This document shows positions 42,666 to 53,245 of a stretch of 64,000 nt of DNA, piece after piece. A program made the translations under genes and the position numbers. Source of the stretch: Litoribacter ruber (lineage in GTDB: Bacteria; Bacteroidota; Bacteroidia; Cytophagales; Cyclobacteriaceae); the NCBI RefSeq assembly GCF_018500185.1, contig NZ_JAHBGI010000003.1, positions 62,001-126,000 of the forward strand, given 5' to 3'. Under the pieces are notes generated by a model. The model was not told where the DNA came from, did no database searches, and saw only the letters and a list, made by a program, of their open reading frames with translations. Each line of letters begins with the position of its first letter. The stretch's first letter is position 1.

Positions 42666-42812
42666 CTACAAAAGTATGCATTTCAGTTCCATGAATCAAT
42701 GAAGAAAGTTGAAGAACTTTAAAAGTTTATTTTAATGATAATAATCAGGTTTGGATGGGGTAAATGGGATTTGGAATTTGCCTCCAAAGCAATTTTAAAA
42801 GAAAATTATGAT

Positions 42813-42852
42813 AAAACAAAAGATCAACTATAGATAGCTGATCTTTTGTTTT
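42813..42852 (-). terminator. Terminator after the M24 peptidase gene
   Basis: AAAACAAAAGATCA (42813-42826) pairs perfectly with TGATCTTTTGTTTT (42839-42852), a 14-bp stem with a 12-nt loop. It lies 15 bases past the stop. Confidence 0.75.
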
Positions 42853-42867
42853 AAATTAAATGAGAAA

Positions 42868-44187
42868 TCAATTCCTATTGGGAATCAAAATCAACTCCTC
42901 CTGAGGCTCTATTAAATATTCAGCGCCATCAGCTGTAATTACCGCCATTTCCTCTACCGACATAGTCTTTTCGTTTCCATCGGGCAATTTCCAGGTAAAG
43001 AAACCATCAAATGCGAATGTCATCCCTTCCTTGAGCTCTTTTAAAGAAGATGGCCTAGGTTCATCTAATTGCGCACCGCCAAGGTTAGGACCCACATCAT
43101 GGGCTACATAGCCTACAGGGTGGCCAGTGCTCCACATCACATACTCGGATCCTTTCTCCTTCATAAATTCCCGCTGGGCTTTATCTACATCATATCCCGT
43201 CGATCCTGGCCTCATGGCAGCCAAAGCTATCCTTGATCCCTGCTTGCTGTTTTCCCAATATTGAAGCACGGAATCCGGGGCTGTGGTCTCCCCTTCTCTC
43301 AATACATAAGCAAATCTCTGAATATCTGTCACCCACATATCGTGAACTCTAATCCCGAAATCAATTTGGATAACATCACCAGGCATAATCACCTTGTCGG
43401 TGGCATGGGAATGTCCGCGGTCGGGTCCCGAATTTACATTGGGGTTCTGATCTGGATGCCAGCCATCTTTGAAACCGAATTCAGCAATCTTGTTTTTCAA
43501 AAACTTGGCAATATCCGCATCGGTACTTTTTCCAGGCACCACCTGCTCATAAGCTTCCACTTGCCAGTCGGCTGTTAGTTGGGCAGCTTTTCTCATTATC
43601 TCAACCTCCTGAGGCAGTTTGACGCTAAGCCATTCGTATATCAAGCCTTCTGAGGACACCAGTATGGAAGCCAATTCTCCCAACTCTTGCTCAAAAGCCT
43701 TCCTTTGCGTATAGCTGAGCCCATCGGCCATTTCGTTATCTTTGGAGCTGTTCACGGCAACAGTCTTGAACCCTCTGTCTTTAATATAAGACGCCGCCGC
43801 AGACATGGCGGATTCTGTTCTTCCGATGGGGATCACCTCATCATGGATCTTCAAATCTGCCAATGCGGTGGCCTCTCCTATGGGGGAAAATACTTTGGAG
43901 GTCACTTTGCCACCATCCTGATAAAATAAAAACACGGCGGTTCCACCTGCATTTTCTCCCCCTACATGCGCCGCAATGGGGTCGTTATTGTTTTCCCGGC
44001 AAACTACCACCCAGGCGTCCACCTCGGCCGCTTTCATGGCAGAGGGCAGTAGTTCAGCAATACGCTGCTTCCTGATTTCCGGCCAGGGGTTTTCTTCTTC
44101 AAAAGGATTGTTGTTTCCTTGGGCAAAAGAAAATTGAAACGTGCTAAGGATAAGAATCAGGCAAGTGGTAAATTTCAGAAATCTCAT
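42868..44187 (-). CDS. Exported M24-family peptidase (Xaa-Pro aminopeptidase-like)
   Basis: The 439-residue protein starts with a signal peptide (MRFLKFTTCLILILSTFQFSFAQ). The C-terminal pita-bread fold (from about 190) carries the M24 metal ligands: VIQIDFGIRVHDMWVTDIQR (two Asp), STGHPVGYVAHDVGP (His), and two later Glu-bearing segments (KEGMTFAFDGFF, where Asp replaces the usual Glu, and SVEEMAVI). An N-terminal creatinase-like domain precedes it. It probably trims proline-containing peptides in the periplasm. The Glu-to-Asp change at the fourth ligand is worth checking. Confidence 0.88.
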   Translation of the reverse strand: MRFLKFTTCLILILSTFQFSFAQGNNNPFEEENPWPEIRKQRIAELLPSAMKAAEVDAWVVVCRENNNDPIAAHVGGENAGGTAVFLFYQDGGKVTSKVFSPIGEATALADLKIHDEVIPIGRTESAMSAAASYIKDRGFKTVAVNSSKDNEMADGLSYTQRKAFEQELGELASILVSSEGLIYEWLSVKLPQEVEIMRKAAQLTADWQVEAYEQVVPGKSTDADIAKFLKNKIAEFGFKDGWHPDQNPNVNSGPDRGHSHATDKVIMPGDVIQIDFGIRVHDMWVTDIQRFAYVLREGETTAPDSVLQYWENSKQGSRIALAAMRPGSTGYDVDKAQREFMKEKGSEYVMWSTGHPVGYVAHDVGPNLGGAQLDEPRPSSLKELKEGMTFAFDGFFTWKLPDGNEKTMSVEEMAVITADGAEYLIEPQEELILIPNRN

Positions 44188-44229
44188 ATATATAATGTTT
44201 GGCTCTCTAAAATAGGTTAAAATTGAAAA

Positions 44230-44257
44230 ATAAAAAAAGGAGCCCGAGAGCTCCTTT
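44230..44257 (-). terminator. Terminator after the TPR gene
   Basis: GGAGC (44239-44243) pairs with GCTCC (44250-44254), with A/T extension. On the minus strand it ends in TTTTTTTATTTTT. Confidence 0.78.
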
Positions 44258-44276
44258 ATAAATATCCTGTAATGGT

Positions 44277-44987
44277 TTAATTTAATTCAGCAATATTCTC
44301 TTTCGCCACCTCAAAATCAGGCGAGAAGGTCAAGGCTTGATTAAACGCCTCTTTGGCATCTTTGCTACTGCCCTTTTCTTTATAGATCAACCCTTTAAGG
44401 TTGTAGGCTGCCGCTTTCATGGAGATCTCCTGCTGGGAATTGTCTTTGGTTGGGAAAGCCAACTTCTCCTCATCCGCCTTTTTGTTTTTGGTCAGCATGT
44501 TTAGAGAATTTAAGGCCTCATCATACTTTTTCAAGCTAAACTGAAGATTAGCGGCTTTATAAAGGCTAAAGATGTCATCTGACAAAAGGTACAATGACTC
44601 AAAATGTCCCAATGCCCTGTCCAGAGCTCCCAGTTGCTCAAGGGAATAGGCAGCAATTTCCAAAGCTGCTACATTCTTGCTGTTGGCCTCCAAAATATCC
44701 ATGGAAACCAAGGCTGCCGAAGCATATTGGTCCATTTCAAAGTACATAGTCGCCAACATCTCTGCATAGCGGGCATTGTTGGGATTTCTGGCAATCAGGT
44801 CATACAGTTTGGATTTGGCTACATCCACATCGTTGTATCTCAAAGCCATTTGGTAAATCCGCTGATCGGCTTCATTTTTCACTTTATTGGTGTCCTTGGG
44901 ATCCACCTGTTGGTCTTGTGCAAAAAGATTGGCACTGCAAAGGGCCAATACTAAGGTTAAGATTTTAAACTTCTGGGTCATACTCAT
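44277..44987 (-). CDS. Exported tetratricopeptide-repeat protein
   Basis: The 236-residue protein has a signal peptide (MTQKFKILTLVLALCSANLFAQ; ATG 44987 or 44981) and about five TPR-like helical hairpins (ARYAEMLATMYFEMDQYASA, VAALEIAAYSLEQLGALDRALGHFESL, SLYKAANLQFSLKKYDEALNSL, AYNLKGLIYKEKGSSKDAKEAFNQAL). Such proteins serve as periplasmic scaffolds. Its ATG directly follows the stop of the CCA-transferase gene, so it is the last of a three-gene operon. Partners unknown. Confidence 0.87.
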   Translation of the reverse strand: MSMTQKFKILTLVLALCSANLFAQDQQVDPKDTNKVKNEADQRIYQMALRYNDVDVAKSKLYDLIARNPNNARYAEMLATMYFEMDQYASAALVSMDILEANSKNVAALEIAAYSLEQLGALDRALGHFESLYLLSDDIFSLYKAANLQFSLKKYDEALNSLNMLTKNKKADEEKLAFPTKDNSQQEISMKAAAYNLKGLIYKEKGSSKDAKEAFNQALTFSPDFEVAKENIAELN

Positions 44988-46409
44988 TTATCTGTTAATA
45001 TTCAATCCTTTCTTGGCGGCTAATTTATACATTAACTCCAAAGCTTCTTCTTTATTGTTTTGAATTTCGCCCTCCAATATAGCTTCTTTTATTTCTTCTT
45101 TTAACTCTCCGACCATTTTTGATGGCTTTAAATCAAAAATTTCCATTATTTCCTCTCCAGATACCGGGGGCTGGAAGTTTCTCACCTGATCGTGCTCCTC
45201 TACAGCCTGCATTTTTTCCTCAACCTTGTCAAAATTGGCCAAAAAACGCTTCACCTTGTTGTTGTTTTTAGAGGTCACATCCGCCCTGCACAACATCATT
45301 AAATCTTCGATATCATCTCCGGCATCAAAAAGCAGCCTTCTAACGGCAGCATCTGTCACCTTGTCGTTGACTAAGGCAATTGGCCTTAGGTGAAGCCTTA
45401 CCAGCTTTTGCACATATTTCATGCGATCATCCATGGGAAGCTTGAGCCTTCGGAAAATCCCCGGGGTCATCCGCGCCCCCTTATCCTCGTGCCCATGAAA
45501 AGTCCAGCCAACTTTCTTGTTAAAGCGCTTCGTGGCAGGTTTGGCAATATCATGCATGATAGCGGCCCAGCGCAGCCAAAGGTCATTAGATACGCCGGCC
45601 ACATTATCCAATACCTGGAGGGTATGATAGAAATTGTCCTTATGTGACTTGTCCCCTACCGAATCCACGCCCTGCAGGTCCACCATTTCTGGGAAAAACT
45701 GGTGAAGCAATTTACTAACAAACAATAGCTTAAATCCATAAGAAGGGTTGTCGGCAAGGATGATCTTGTTCAGTTCATCAATAATTCTTTCTCCGGAAAT
45801 GATCTTCAGTCTTTCAGCATTATCCACTATGCCATCAAAAGTATCCGGCTCAATGTCAAATTTCAACTGGGTGGCAAATCTCACCGCCCTCATCATGCGC
45901 AGCGGGTCATCAGAAAAAGTGATGTTTGGCTCGGCCGGCGTGCGGATCAGTTTGCGTTTGATATCCCTTAATCCGTCGAATGGGTCGATCAATTCACCGA
46001 AATCTTCATTATTCACACTGATGGCCATCGCATTGATGGTGAAATCACGTCGGTCTTGGTCCTCCTTCAAGGTACCGTCCTCCACCAGCGGATTGCGGGA
46101 ATCGCTCCTGTAGGACTCCTTTCTGGCCCCCACAAATTCAACCTCCCACTCCCCAAGTTTGATTTGGGCGGTTCCATAGGTTTTGAAAACGGAGACAGGC
46201 ACGTGAAAATCGTAGCTTTCGGCAACCTTTTGCGCCAGCTGAATCCCACTGCCCACACACACAAAATCAATATCCTTGCTATCCCTTTTGAGGACCAAAT
46301 CCCTCACATATCCACCAACCACATAGGTATCCAACTGGAGCTGGTCAGCACATTCTCCAACTTTTCTAAAAATATCTACTTTGTCTAATTGCTCTTTGAA
46401 ATTCATCAA
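44988..46409 (-). CDS. cca: CCA tRNA nucleotidyltransferase with HD domain
   Basis: The 473-residue protein has the class II polymerase-beta nucleotidyltransferase head: VGGYVRDLVLKRDSKDIDFVCVG (GGxVRD at 32-37 and DxD at 46-48), then EDQDRRDFTINAMAIS and PNITFSDDPLRMMRAVRFATQL. An HD-type domain follows (FYHTLQVLDNVA...AAIMHDIAKPA). It adds or repairs the 3' CCA of tRNAs; the tRNA-Met in this window does not encode CCA, consistent with a need for it. The ATG overlaps the upstream unknown gene's stop by 4 bases (ATGA). Confidence 0.95.
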   Translation of the reverse strand: MMNFKEQLDKVDIFRKVGECADQLQLDTYVVGGYVRDLVLKRDSKDIDFVCVGSGIQLAQKVAESYDFHVPVSVFKTYGTAQIKLGEWEVEFVGARKESYRSDSRNPLVEDGTLKEDQDRRDFTINAMAISVNNEDFGELIDPFDGLRDIKRKLIRTPAEPNITFSDDPLRMMRAVRFATQLKFDIEPDTFDGIVDNAERLKIISGERIIDELNKIILADNPSYGFKLLFVSKLLHQFFPEMVDLQGVDSVGDKSHKDNFYHTLQVLDNVAGVSNDLWLRWAAIMHDIAKPATKRFNKKVGWTFHGHEDKGARMTPGIFRRLKLPMDDRMKYVQKLVRLHLRPIALVNDKVTDAAVRRLLFDAGDDIEDLMMLCRADVTSKNNNKVKRFLANFDKVEEKMQAVEEHDQVRNFQPPVSGEEIMEIFDLKPSKMVGELKEEIKEAILEGEIQNNKEEALELMYKLAAKKGLNINR

Positions 46410-46864
46410 TCCAAAATTTTCACATCCCCTTCAGGCCCCAAAAACATCTCCTTGCTTGGCATAATGAAGTTGTCATCCACGATCACCTCGGCTTCTCTTC
46501 CGGCCTTTTGAAAAACAACCGGTCTGCCGATTGCAAACAGTACTTTGTTCCACACCCCTTCCTTAATCATCAGAAACTTCACATTTCCGTCTACCATCGG
46601 ACCAGACTGTAAAACTTTGTTCACAGGTGAGTGAAAAACCACCGGCTTGGTGGTGAATTCCACAATGTCCAATGATATTTCTGAAAACTGCTCAGTAATG
46701 GTCCTGATCTGGAATAGGTCGAATAGGAGAAAAATCCCCTCCTTGTCATCCTTGCCCTTTTCCCACTTTTCAGGGCTGATCAACTCAAACCGCATCCCGG
46801 ACTTTTCCTGCAAACAAACTCTGCCTTTGGACTTTATCGTATCGGTAATTTTTTTGATATCCAC
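46406..46864 (-). CDS. Conserved-looking cytoplasmic protein of unknown function
   Basis: I do not recognise a family. The 152-residue protein has no signal peptide or membrane segment. It is a mixed alpha/beta sequence with a charged start (MDIKKITDTIKSKGRVCLQEKSGMRFELI), a central beta-rich part (FTTKPVVFHSPVNKVLQSG) and an end reading EVIVDDNFIMPSKEMFLGPEGDVKILD. It shares a 4-base overlap with the CCA-transferase gene and starts that operon, so a link to tRNA or RNA biology is possible but unproven. Confidence 0.75.
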   Translation of the reverse strand: MDIKKITDTIKSKGRVCLQEKSGMRFELISPEKWEKGKDDKEGIFLLFDLFQIRTITEQFSEISLDIVEFTTKPVVFHSPVNKVLQSGPMVDGNVKFLMIKEGVWNKVLFAIGRPVVFQKAGREAEVIVDDNFIMPSKEMFLGPEGDVKILD

Positions 46865-47111
46865 TTTATATAATTGGGGTCAGTTTTTAATCAAATGCTT
46901 TTATACCCCAAAAGTATAACAGAATTCTGAATAACGTTAGAAATTGGCACAACGAGTTTGAAATTGAGGGCCAAACATTTTCAGCGGGAGGATGCGGATT
47001 AAACTGTTTGGAGGAAAATTTGAATTAAAATCAGAAGTGGAGCTGCTTCAGAATTTTAATTCCACAAACATCAGGAATCTCTGAAAAATTACTTAATTTT
47101 GCATCCCATAG

Positions 47112-48761
<1,650 letters not shown>

Positions 48762-48806
48762 CGAAAGTTGGGAGCTTATACTTTGAGCTCTTTTAAAAAG
48801 TAAAGT

Positions 48807-50612
48807 ATGGACAGAAATCAAGCGACAGGGTTAATCCTATTCGCAGCAGTTATTCTGGTTTATTCGATGTTCTTTGCCAAGGGGCCAGAACTTCCGGAAG
48901 CAACAGAAACTCCCGCCCAAACGGAAGTAGTGGATTCCAACCAGCCAGAACAGCAAAGCACCACGCAGGCAGTACCACAACCAACTGACAGCTTGATGCA
49001 AGTGCAGAATCAAGCCCAGTTCGGTGATTTTGCCGCTTTAGTGAGCGGAACGGAAGAGTCACTGGTGTTGGAAAATGAAGTGATCAGGGTTACCTTTTCC
49101 AACAAAGGCGGAGAAATCAGGGAAGTAGAATTGAAAACCTTTAAAACTTGGGACCAACGACCGTTGATCTTGGTGGATGAGGAAAACTTCTCGCTGGACT
49201 ATCAAGTCCAGACCGCAAAGGGTCCTATCAGCTTGAACAACCTTTACTTTGCAGCTGAAACCAGACAGGTGTCCGATGCCGAGGCTCCGGGACAGGAGTT
49301 AGTTTTCACTGCCCAGACTCCTTCCGGAACGCTTTCAAGAACCTATTTTCTTCCAAATGAGAGCTATGTCTTAAATCAGCATTTGGATCTTTCAGCGGGC
49401 TCCACTCTATTGACCGACAGAAATATTACCATCAACTGGGAGGGGCAGCTCAAGAAACATGAAGCGGATATCGAAGAGTCGCGTAGAAAGACCTACATGA
49501 ACTTCTTCACGGCTGATGAGAGCTATGACTATCTGAGCGCATCTTCATCTTCAGATGCAGAACAGGTAAGGACTCCATTAAAATGGGTGGCTTTTAAGCA
49601 GCGATTCTTTACTTCTGGTATCATTGCCGGAAATCAGTTTCAAGAAGGAAATCTAGCCCAAGAAACGCCTACCGACACCATGTCGGTAAAAAACATGTCG
49701 GCCACTTTGATCCTTAATCTTGATCAAAACGGTTCTGACATTTCCTATTTCTTTGGTCCGAACAATTACAACCTCCTAAGAAAAATCACCCCGGGTTTCC
49801 ACAAAAATGTGGAAATGGGCTACTGGTTTGTAAGCTGGGTCAACAAATATATAATTGTTAACCTATTCCACTTTCTGGAAAGATTCTTCACCAACTATGG
49901 TGTGATCATTATCCTGATCGTGTTTATCATTAAGCTTTTCTTGTTCCCGCTCACTTACAAATCATACGTGGGCATGGCCAAGATGAGGGTGATCAAACCG
50001 GAAATTGATGAGCTGAAGGAGAAATACAAGGATGATCCTACCAAGATGCAGCAAGAGCAAATGAAGATGTTTGGCCAATTGGGAGTTAGCCCAATCAGCG
50101 GCTGTCTTCCAATGTTGCTTCAGATGCCATTTTTGTTTGCAATGTTCTTCTTCTTCCCTAACTCCATTGAGTTGAGACAGGAGAGCTTCCTGTGGGCACA
50201 TGACCTTTCTACCTATGATTCGGTGATTAATCTGCCGTTTACCATACCTTTCTATGGTTCGCACGTGTCATTGTTTACCTTGTTGATGACAATTTCACAG
50301 ATTGTTTACACCAGGTTTAACAACCAGCTGACCGCCGCTCAGGGACCAATGAAAAATCTTGGTTATATCATGCCAATAGGTTTTATGTTTGTACTTAACT
50401 CCTACCCTGCGGCATTGAGTTTCTATTACTTTGTTTCCAACATGGTAACCTTTGGACAGCAATATCTAATCAAAGCATTCGTAGATGATGCCAAAATCAG
50501 AGAGAAAGTAGAGGAAAGCAAAAAGAAGAATGCCAATAAGAAGAAGAGTAAGTTTCAGACTAGACTTGAGGAAGCCATGAAAGCCTCTGAAGCTCAAAAG
50601 AAAAAGAAATAA
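48807..50612 (+). CDS. yidC: Membrane protein insertase YidC
   Basis: The 601-residue protein has an N-terminal helix (ATGLILFAAVILVYSMFFA), a large periplasmic domain (about 75-340), and five C-terminal core helices including YGVIIILIVFIIKLFLFPLTYKSY and ISGCLPMLLQMPFLFAMFFFF. The tail is strongly basic (KKKNANKKKSKFQTR...KKKK), as expected for ribosome contact. It inserts and folds inner-membrane proteins with or without SecYEG. The gene lies upstream of the parAB group, an arrangement reminiscent of many bacterial origin regions. Confidence 0.97.
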   Translation: MDRNQATGLILFAAVILVYSMFFAKGPELPEATETPAQTEVVDSNQPEQQSTTQAVPQPTDSLMQVQNQAQFGDFAALVSGTEESLVLENEVIRVTFSNKGGEIREVELKTFKTWDQRPLILVDEENFSLDYQVQTAKGPISLNNLYFAAETRQVSDAEAPGQELVFTAQTPSGTLSRTYFLPNESYVLNQHLDLSAGSTLLTDRNITINWEGQLKKHEADIEESRRKTYMNFFTADESYDYLSASSSSDAEQVRTPLKWVAFKQRFFTSGIIAGNQFQEGNLAQETPTDTMSVKNMSATLILNLDQNGSDISYFFGPNNYNLLRKITPGFHKNVEMGYWFVSWVNKYIIVNLFHFLERFFTNYGVIIILIVFIIKLFLFPLTYKSYVGMAKMRVIKPEIDELKEKYKDDPTKMQQEQMKMFGQLGVSPISGCLPMLLQMPFLFAMFFFFPNSIELRQESFLWAHDLSTYDSVINLPFTIPFYGSHVSLFTLLMTISQIVYTRFNNQLTAAQGPMKNLGYIMPIGFMFVLNSYPAALSFYYFVSNMVTFGQQYLIKAFVDDAKIREKVEESKKKNANKKKSKFQTRLEEAMKASEAQKKKK

Positions 50613-50634
50613 GATTCTCTGAAAAAATAATCAA

Positions 50635-50664
50635 GGGGGCAAGTGAATTTTGCCCCCTTTTTTT
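50635..50664 (+). terminator. Terminator after yidC
   Basis: GGGGGCAA (50635-50642) pairs with TTGCCCCC (50650-50657), followed by seven T. Confidence 0.92.
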
Positions 50665-50732
50665 ACGACTTATTTTATGCAAAATTTATTAGTAAATATG
50701 TCGTTAAAAGATTAAATTACTGTTTTGATATA

Positions 50733-50755
50733 TATCCACAATGCCATGTGGATAA
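50733..50755. other. Facing DnaA-box-like pair in an AT-rich gap
   Basis: TATCCACA (50733-50740) and TGTGGATA (50747-50754) form a perfect 8-bp inverted repeat. TGTGGATAA at 50747-50755 is the reverse complement of the classical DnaA box TTATCCACA. The facing arm ATATCCACA differs at one base. It lies in an AT-rich stretch between yidC and the hydrolase-parA-parB group. Function as an origin or DnaA regulatory site is only possible. Confidence 0.5.
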
Positions 50756-50784
50756 GAATCTGTTTTCAGTAAAGATTAAACTTT

Positions 50785-50792
50785 TATCTTTG
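50785..50792 (+). promoter_or_regulatory. Putative -7 promoter element before the metallo-hydrolase gene
   Basis: TATCTTTG matches the Bacteroidota -7 consensus TAnnTTTG, 32 bases before the ATG. The -33 region (TGTTTT near 50761) is only a weak match. Confidence 0.5.
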
Positions 50793-50824
50793 TAGAATCT
50801 CACTAACCCAAAAATGCTATCATC

Positions 50825-51505
50825 ATGAAACTTCAATACTTTGGACACTCCACTTTTTTGATCACTGTTGCTGATAAGAAAATCCTTTTCGATCCCTTCA
50901 TTACACCCAATGAGTTGGCAAAGGATATCGATATCAAGCAGATTGAAGCCGATTACATCCTAGTGACCCATGGCCATGAGGACCATGTGGCCGATGTTGA
51001 GGCCATAGCAAAAAACACAGGGGCAGTCGTGGTTTCAAATTTTGAGGTAGTGAGCTGGTTCCAAGAAAAGGGTTTGGAAAATGTCCATCCCATGAATCAC
51101 GGAGGCAGCAAAACATTTAATTTTGGAAATGTTAAATATGTGAATGCCATCCACAGCAGCACCTTGCCTGACGGTACCCCTGGCGGAAATCCGGGAGGTT
51201 TTGTGGTTAGCACCGAGGAGGGCACTTTCTATTTTGCCGGAGATACCGCCCTCACCTATGACATGAAGCTCATCGGAGAGGAATTTAAATTGGACTTTGC
51301 CATTATGCCCATAGGGGATAATTTCACCATGGGGATCAAAGATGCCTGCAAGGCGGCCGACTTTGTAGGCACAAATAAGTTCATAGGCATGCATTACGAT
51401 ACTTTTCCTTACATCCAGATCGATGAGCAGGATGTAAAAAAATCAGCCCAAGAGGCAGGAAAAGAATTGATAATGCTTAATATTGGAGAAATAATCACCC
51501 TTTGA
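50825..51505 (+). CDS. Metallo-beta-lactamase-fold metal-dependent hydrolase (UPF0173 type)
   Basis: The 226-residue protein has the MBL-fold metal ligands THGHEDHVAD (HxHxDH), then NHGG, HSSTLPDG, FAGDTALTYD (Asp) and IGMHYDTFP (His), as in the UPF0173 group (YtkL-like). The biological substrate of this group is not established; phosphodiester or lactone hydrolysis are options. It is 9 bases before parA and likely cotranscribed with it. Confidence 0.93.
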   Translation: MKLQYFGHSTFLITVADKKILFDPFITPNELAKDIDIKQIEADYILVTHGHEDHVADVEAIAKNTGAVVVSNFEVVSWFQEKGLENVHPMNHGGSKTFNFGNVKYVNAIHSSTLPDGTPGGNPGGFVVSTEEGTFYFAGDTALTYDMKLIGEEFKLDFAIMPIGDNFTMGIKDACKAADFVGTNKFIGMHYDTFPYIQIDEQDVKKSAQEAGKELIMLNIGEIITL

Positions 51506-51514
51506 TCGCATAGA

Positions 51515-52297
51515 ATGGGAAAAATTATTGCAATTGCAAATCAGAAAGGCGGAGTAGGTAAAACTACTACAGCTATGAATCTCGCGGCGAGTTTGGCCGT
51601 ATTGGAGTACAAAACCCTAGTCATCGATGCAGATCCTCAGGCCAACACTACTTCCGGTCTTGGTCAAGATCCCAAAGAAATCGAAACTAGCATTTACGAA
51701 TGCATGGTAGATGGAATCGAAATCGATTCTATCATCATCAAAACTGAGATGGACTACTTAGATCTCGTACCATCCCATATCGACTTGGTAGGTGCTGAAG
51801 TCGAAATGATCAACCTGGAAGACCGGGAAGAAAAGATGAAAGAAGTGATCGAAGGGATCAAAGACCTTTATGACTTCATTATCATCGACTGCTCCCCTTC
51901 TCTCGGTCTGATTACCATCAACGCACTCACTGCGGCCAATTCCGTTATCATACCGGTGCAATGTGAATACTTTGCACTTGAAGGTTTGGGCAAGTTGCTC
52001 AACACCATAAAGATTATCCAAACCCGATTGAACCCGGAATTGGGCATCGAAGGCATATTATTGACTATGTATGATGTCAGACTACGACTTTCCAACCAAG
52101 TGGTGGAAGAAGTGAGGATGCATTTTAAGGATATGGTGTTTGAAACCATCATCCCCCGGAATGTCCGTCTGAGTGAATCTCCAAGTTTCGGTGTACCAGT
52201 GGTGGCATTTGACGCCGAAGGCAAAGGTGCAGTAGCATACCTCAACCTCGCAAGTGAGATTGTCGAGAAAAACAACATGGTAAAAGTTAACGGATAA
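51515..52297 (+). CDS. parA: Chromosome-partitioning ATPase ParA (Soj)
   Basis: The 260-residue protein has the deviant Walker A motif KGGVGKTTT (11-19), TLVIDADPQANTTSGLG (Walker A') and IIIDCSPSLGLIT (Walker B). No N-terminal helix-turn-helix is present, so it is the chromosomal Soj type, not a plasmid P1-type ParA. With ParB it segregates chromosome origins. parB starts 2 bases after its stop. Confidence 0.96.
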   Translation: MGKIIAIANQKGGVGKTTTAMNLAASLAVLEYKTLVIDADPQANTTSGLGQDPKEIETSIYECMVDGIEIDSIIIKTEMDYLDLVPSHIDLVGAEVEMINLEDREEKMKEVIEGIKDLYDFIIIDCSPSLGLITINALTAANSVIIPVQCEYFALEGLGKLLNTIKIIQTRLNPELGIEGILLTMYDVRLRLSNQVVEEVRMHFKDMVFETIIPRNVRLSESPSFGVPVVAFDAEGKGAVAYLNLASEIVEKNNMVKVNG

Positions 52298-52299
52298 TT

Positions 52300-53217
52300 A
52301 TGGCTAATAATAAACCTATGAAAAAGAAGAGTGCATTAGGAAGAGGTTTAGGTGCATTATTAGAGGACAGTCCAAAGAAAGGAAAACCAGAGGTTTTGCC
52401 GGCTGCTAACCCATCGGCGAGCATCAACGAGATACCCTTGGATGAAATCCAGGTCAATCCTTTTCAACCCCGGACCCATTTTGATAAAACAGCCCTAGAA
52501 GAGCTTTCTGAATCCATAAAAGTCCAAGGAATCATCCAGCCAATTACGGTTAGAAAACTGGCTGACAATGAATACCAGTTGATTTCTGGGGAAAGGCGAT
52601 TCCAAGCCTCCAAGCTAGCTGGCTTAGTCAAAGTACCGGCTTATATCAGGACCGCCAATGACCAGCAGATGCTGGAAATGGCTTTGATCGAAAACATTCA
52701 GCGGGAAAACCTGAATGCCTTGGAAATCGCCCACTCCTATCAAAGACTGCTTAGCGAATGCGACCTAAAGCAAGAACAGCTGGGTGACCGCGTAGGAAAA
52801 AACAGAACAACTGTCAACAATTACCTACGATTGCTTAAATTGCCGCCGGATATCCAAGCCGGTCTTCGGGATCAAAAAATCAGCATGGGCCATGCAAGGG
52901 CGTTGATCAATATTGAAGACATCGACACGCAATTGGCCATCTATAAGAAGACGGTAGATGAGGAATTGAGCGTTAGAAAAGTGGAGGCACTTGTAAAAAG
53001 TCTCAATGACGGACCGGAAGAAAAGGCAAGCACAAAAGAAAAAGACCTGGATCCCGTCAAAAAATATGAATTGGGAAAACTGCAGCAAAAGCTTGCCTCC
53101 CACTTTGGAGCAAAGGTTGCATTAAAGTCAGACAATAAAGATAAAGGTGAGATCAAAATACCGTTTAGATCAACAGAAGACCTTAACCGGATTCTTGAAA
53201 TTCTTGAAATCATATAG
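52300..53217 (+). CDS. parB: Chromosome-partitioning protein ParB (Spo0J)
   Basis: The 305-residue protein has an N-terminal ParA-contact segment (ALGRGLGALLEDS), the ParB/Srx CTPase domain (QVNPFQPRTHFD, LISGERRFQASKLAG, ENIQRENLNALEIAHSYQRL), and a helix-turn-helix (LGDRVGKNRTTVNNYLRLLKLP) that binds parS. The C-terminal dimerisation domain follows. I did not see a standard parS site in the window. It is in one operon with parA. Confidence 0.96.
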   Translation: MANNKPMKKKSALGRGLGALLEDSPKKGKPEVLPAANPSASINEIPLDEIQVNPFQPRTHFDKTALEELSESIKVQGIIQPITVRKLADNEYQLISGERRFQASKLAGLVKVPAYIRTANDQQMLEMALIENIQRENLNALEIAHSYQRLLSECDLKQEQLGDRVGKNRTTVNNYLRLLKLPPDIQAGLRDQKISMGHARALINIEDIDTQLAIYKKTVDEELSVRKVEALVKSLNDGPEEKASTKEKDLDPVKKYELGKLQQKLASHFGAKVALKSDNKDKGEIKIPFRSTEDLNRILEILEII

Positions 53218-53245
53218 AGATTTGCAGATTTTTGAAAATCGTTGG

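Noticed and set aside
51515-53217. Plasmid or prophage origin for parA and parB
   Set aside because: ParA lacks the plasmid-type N-terminal domain, and the genes sit among core chromosomal genes (dapB, lepB, yidC).
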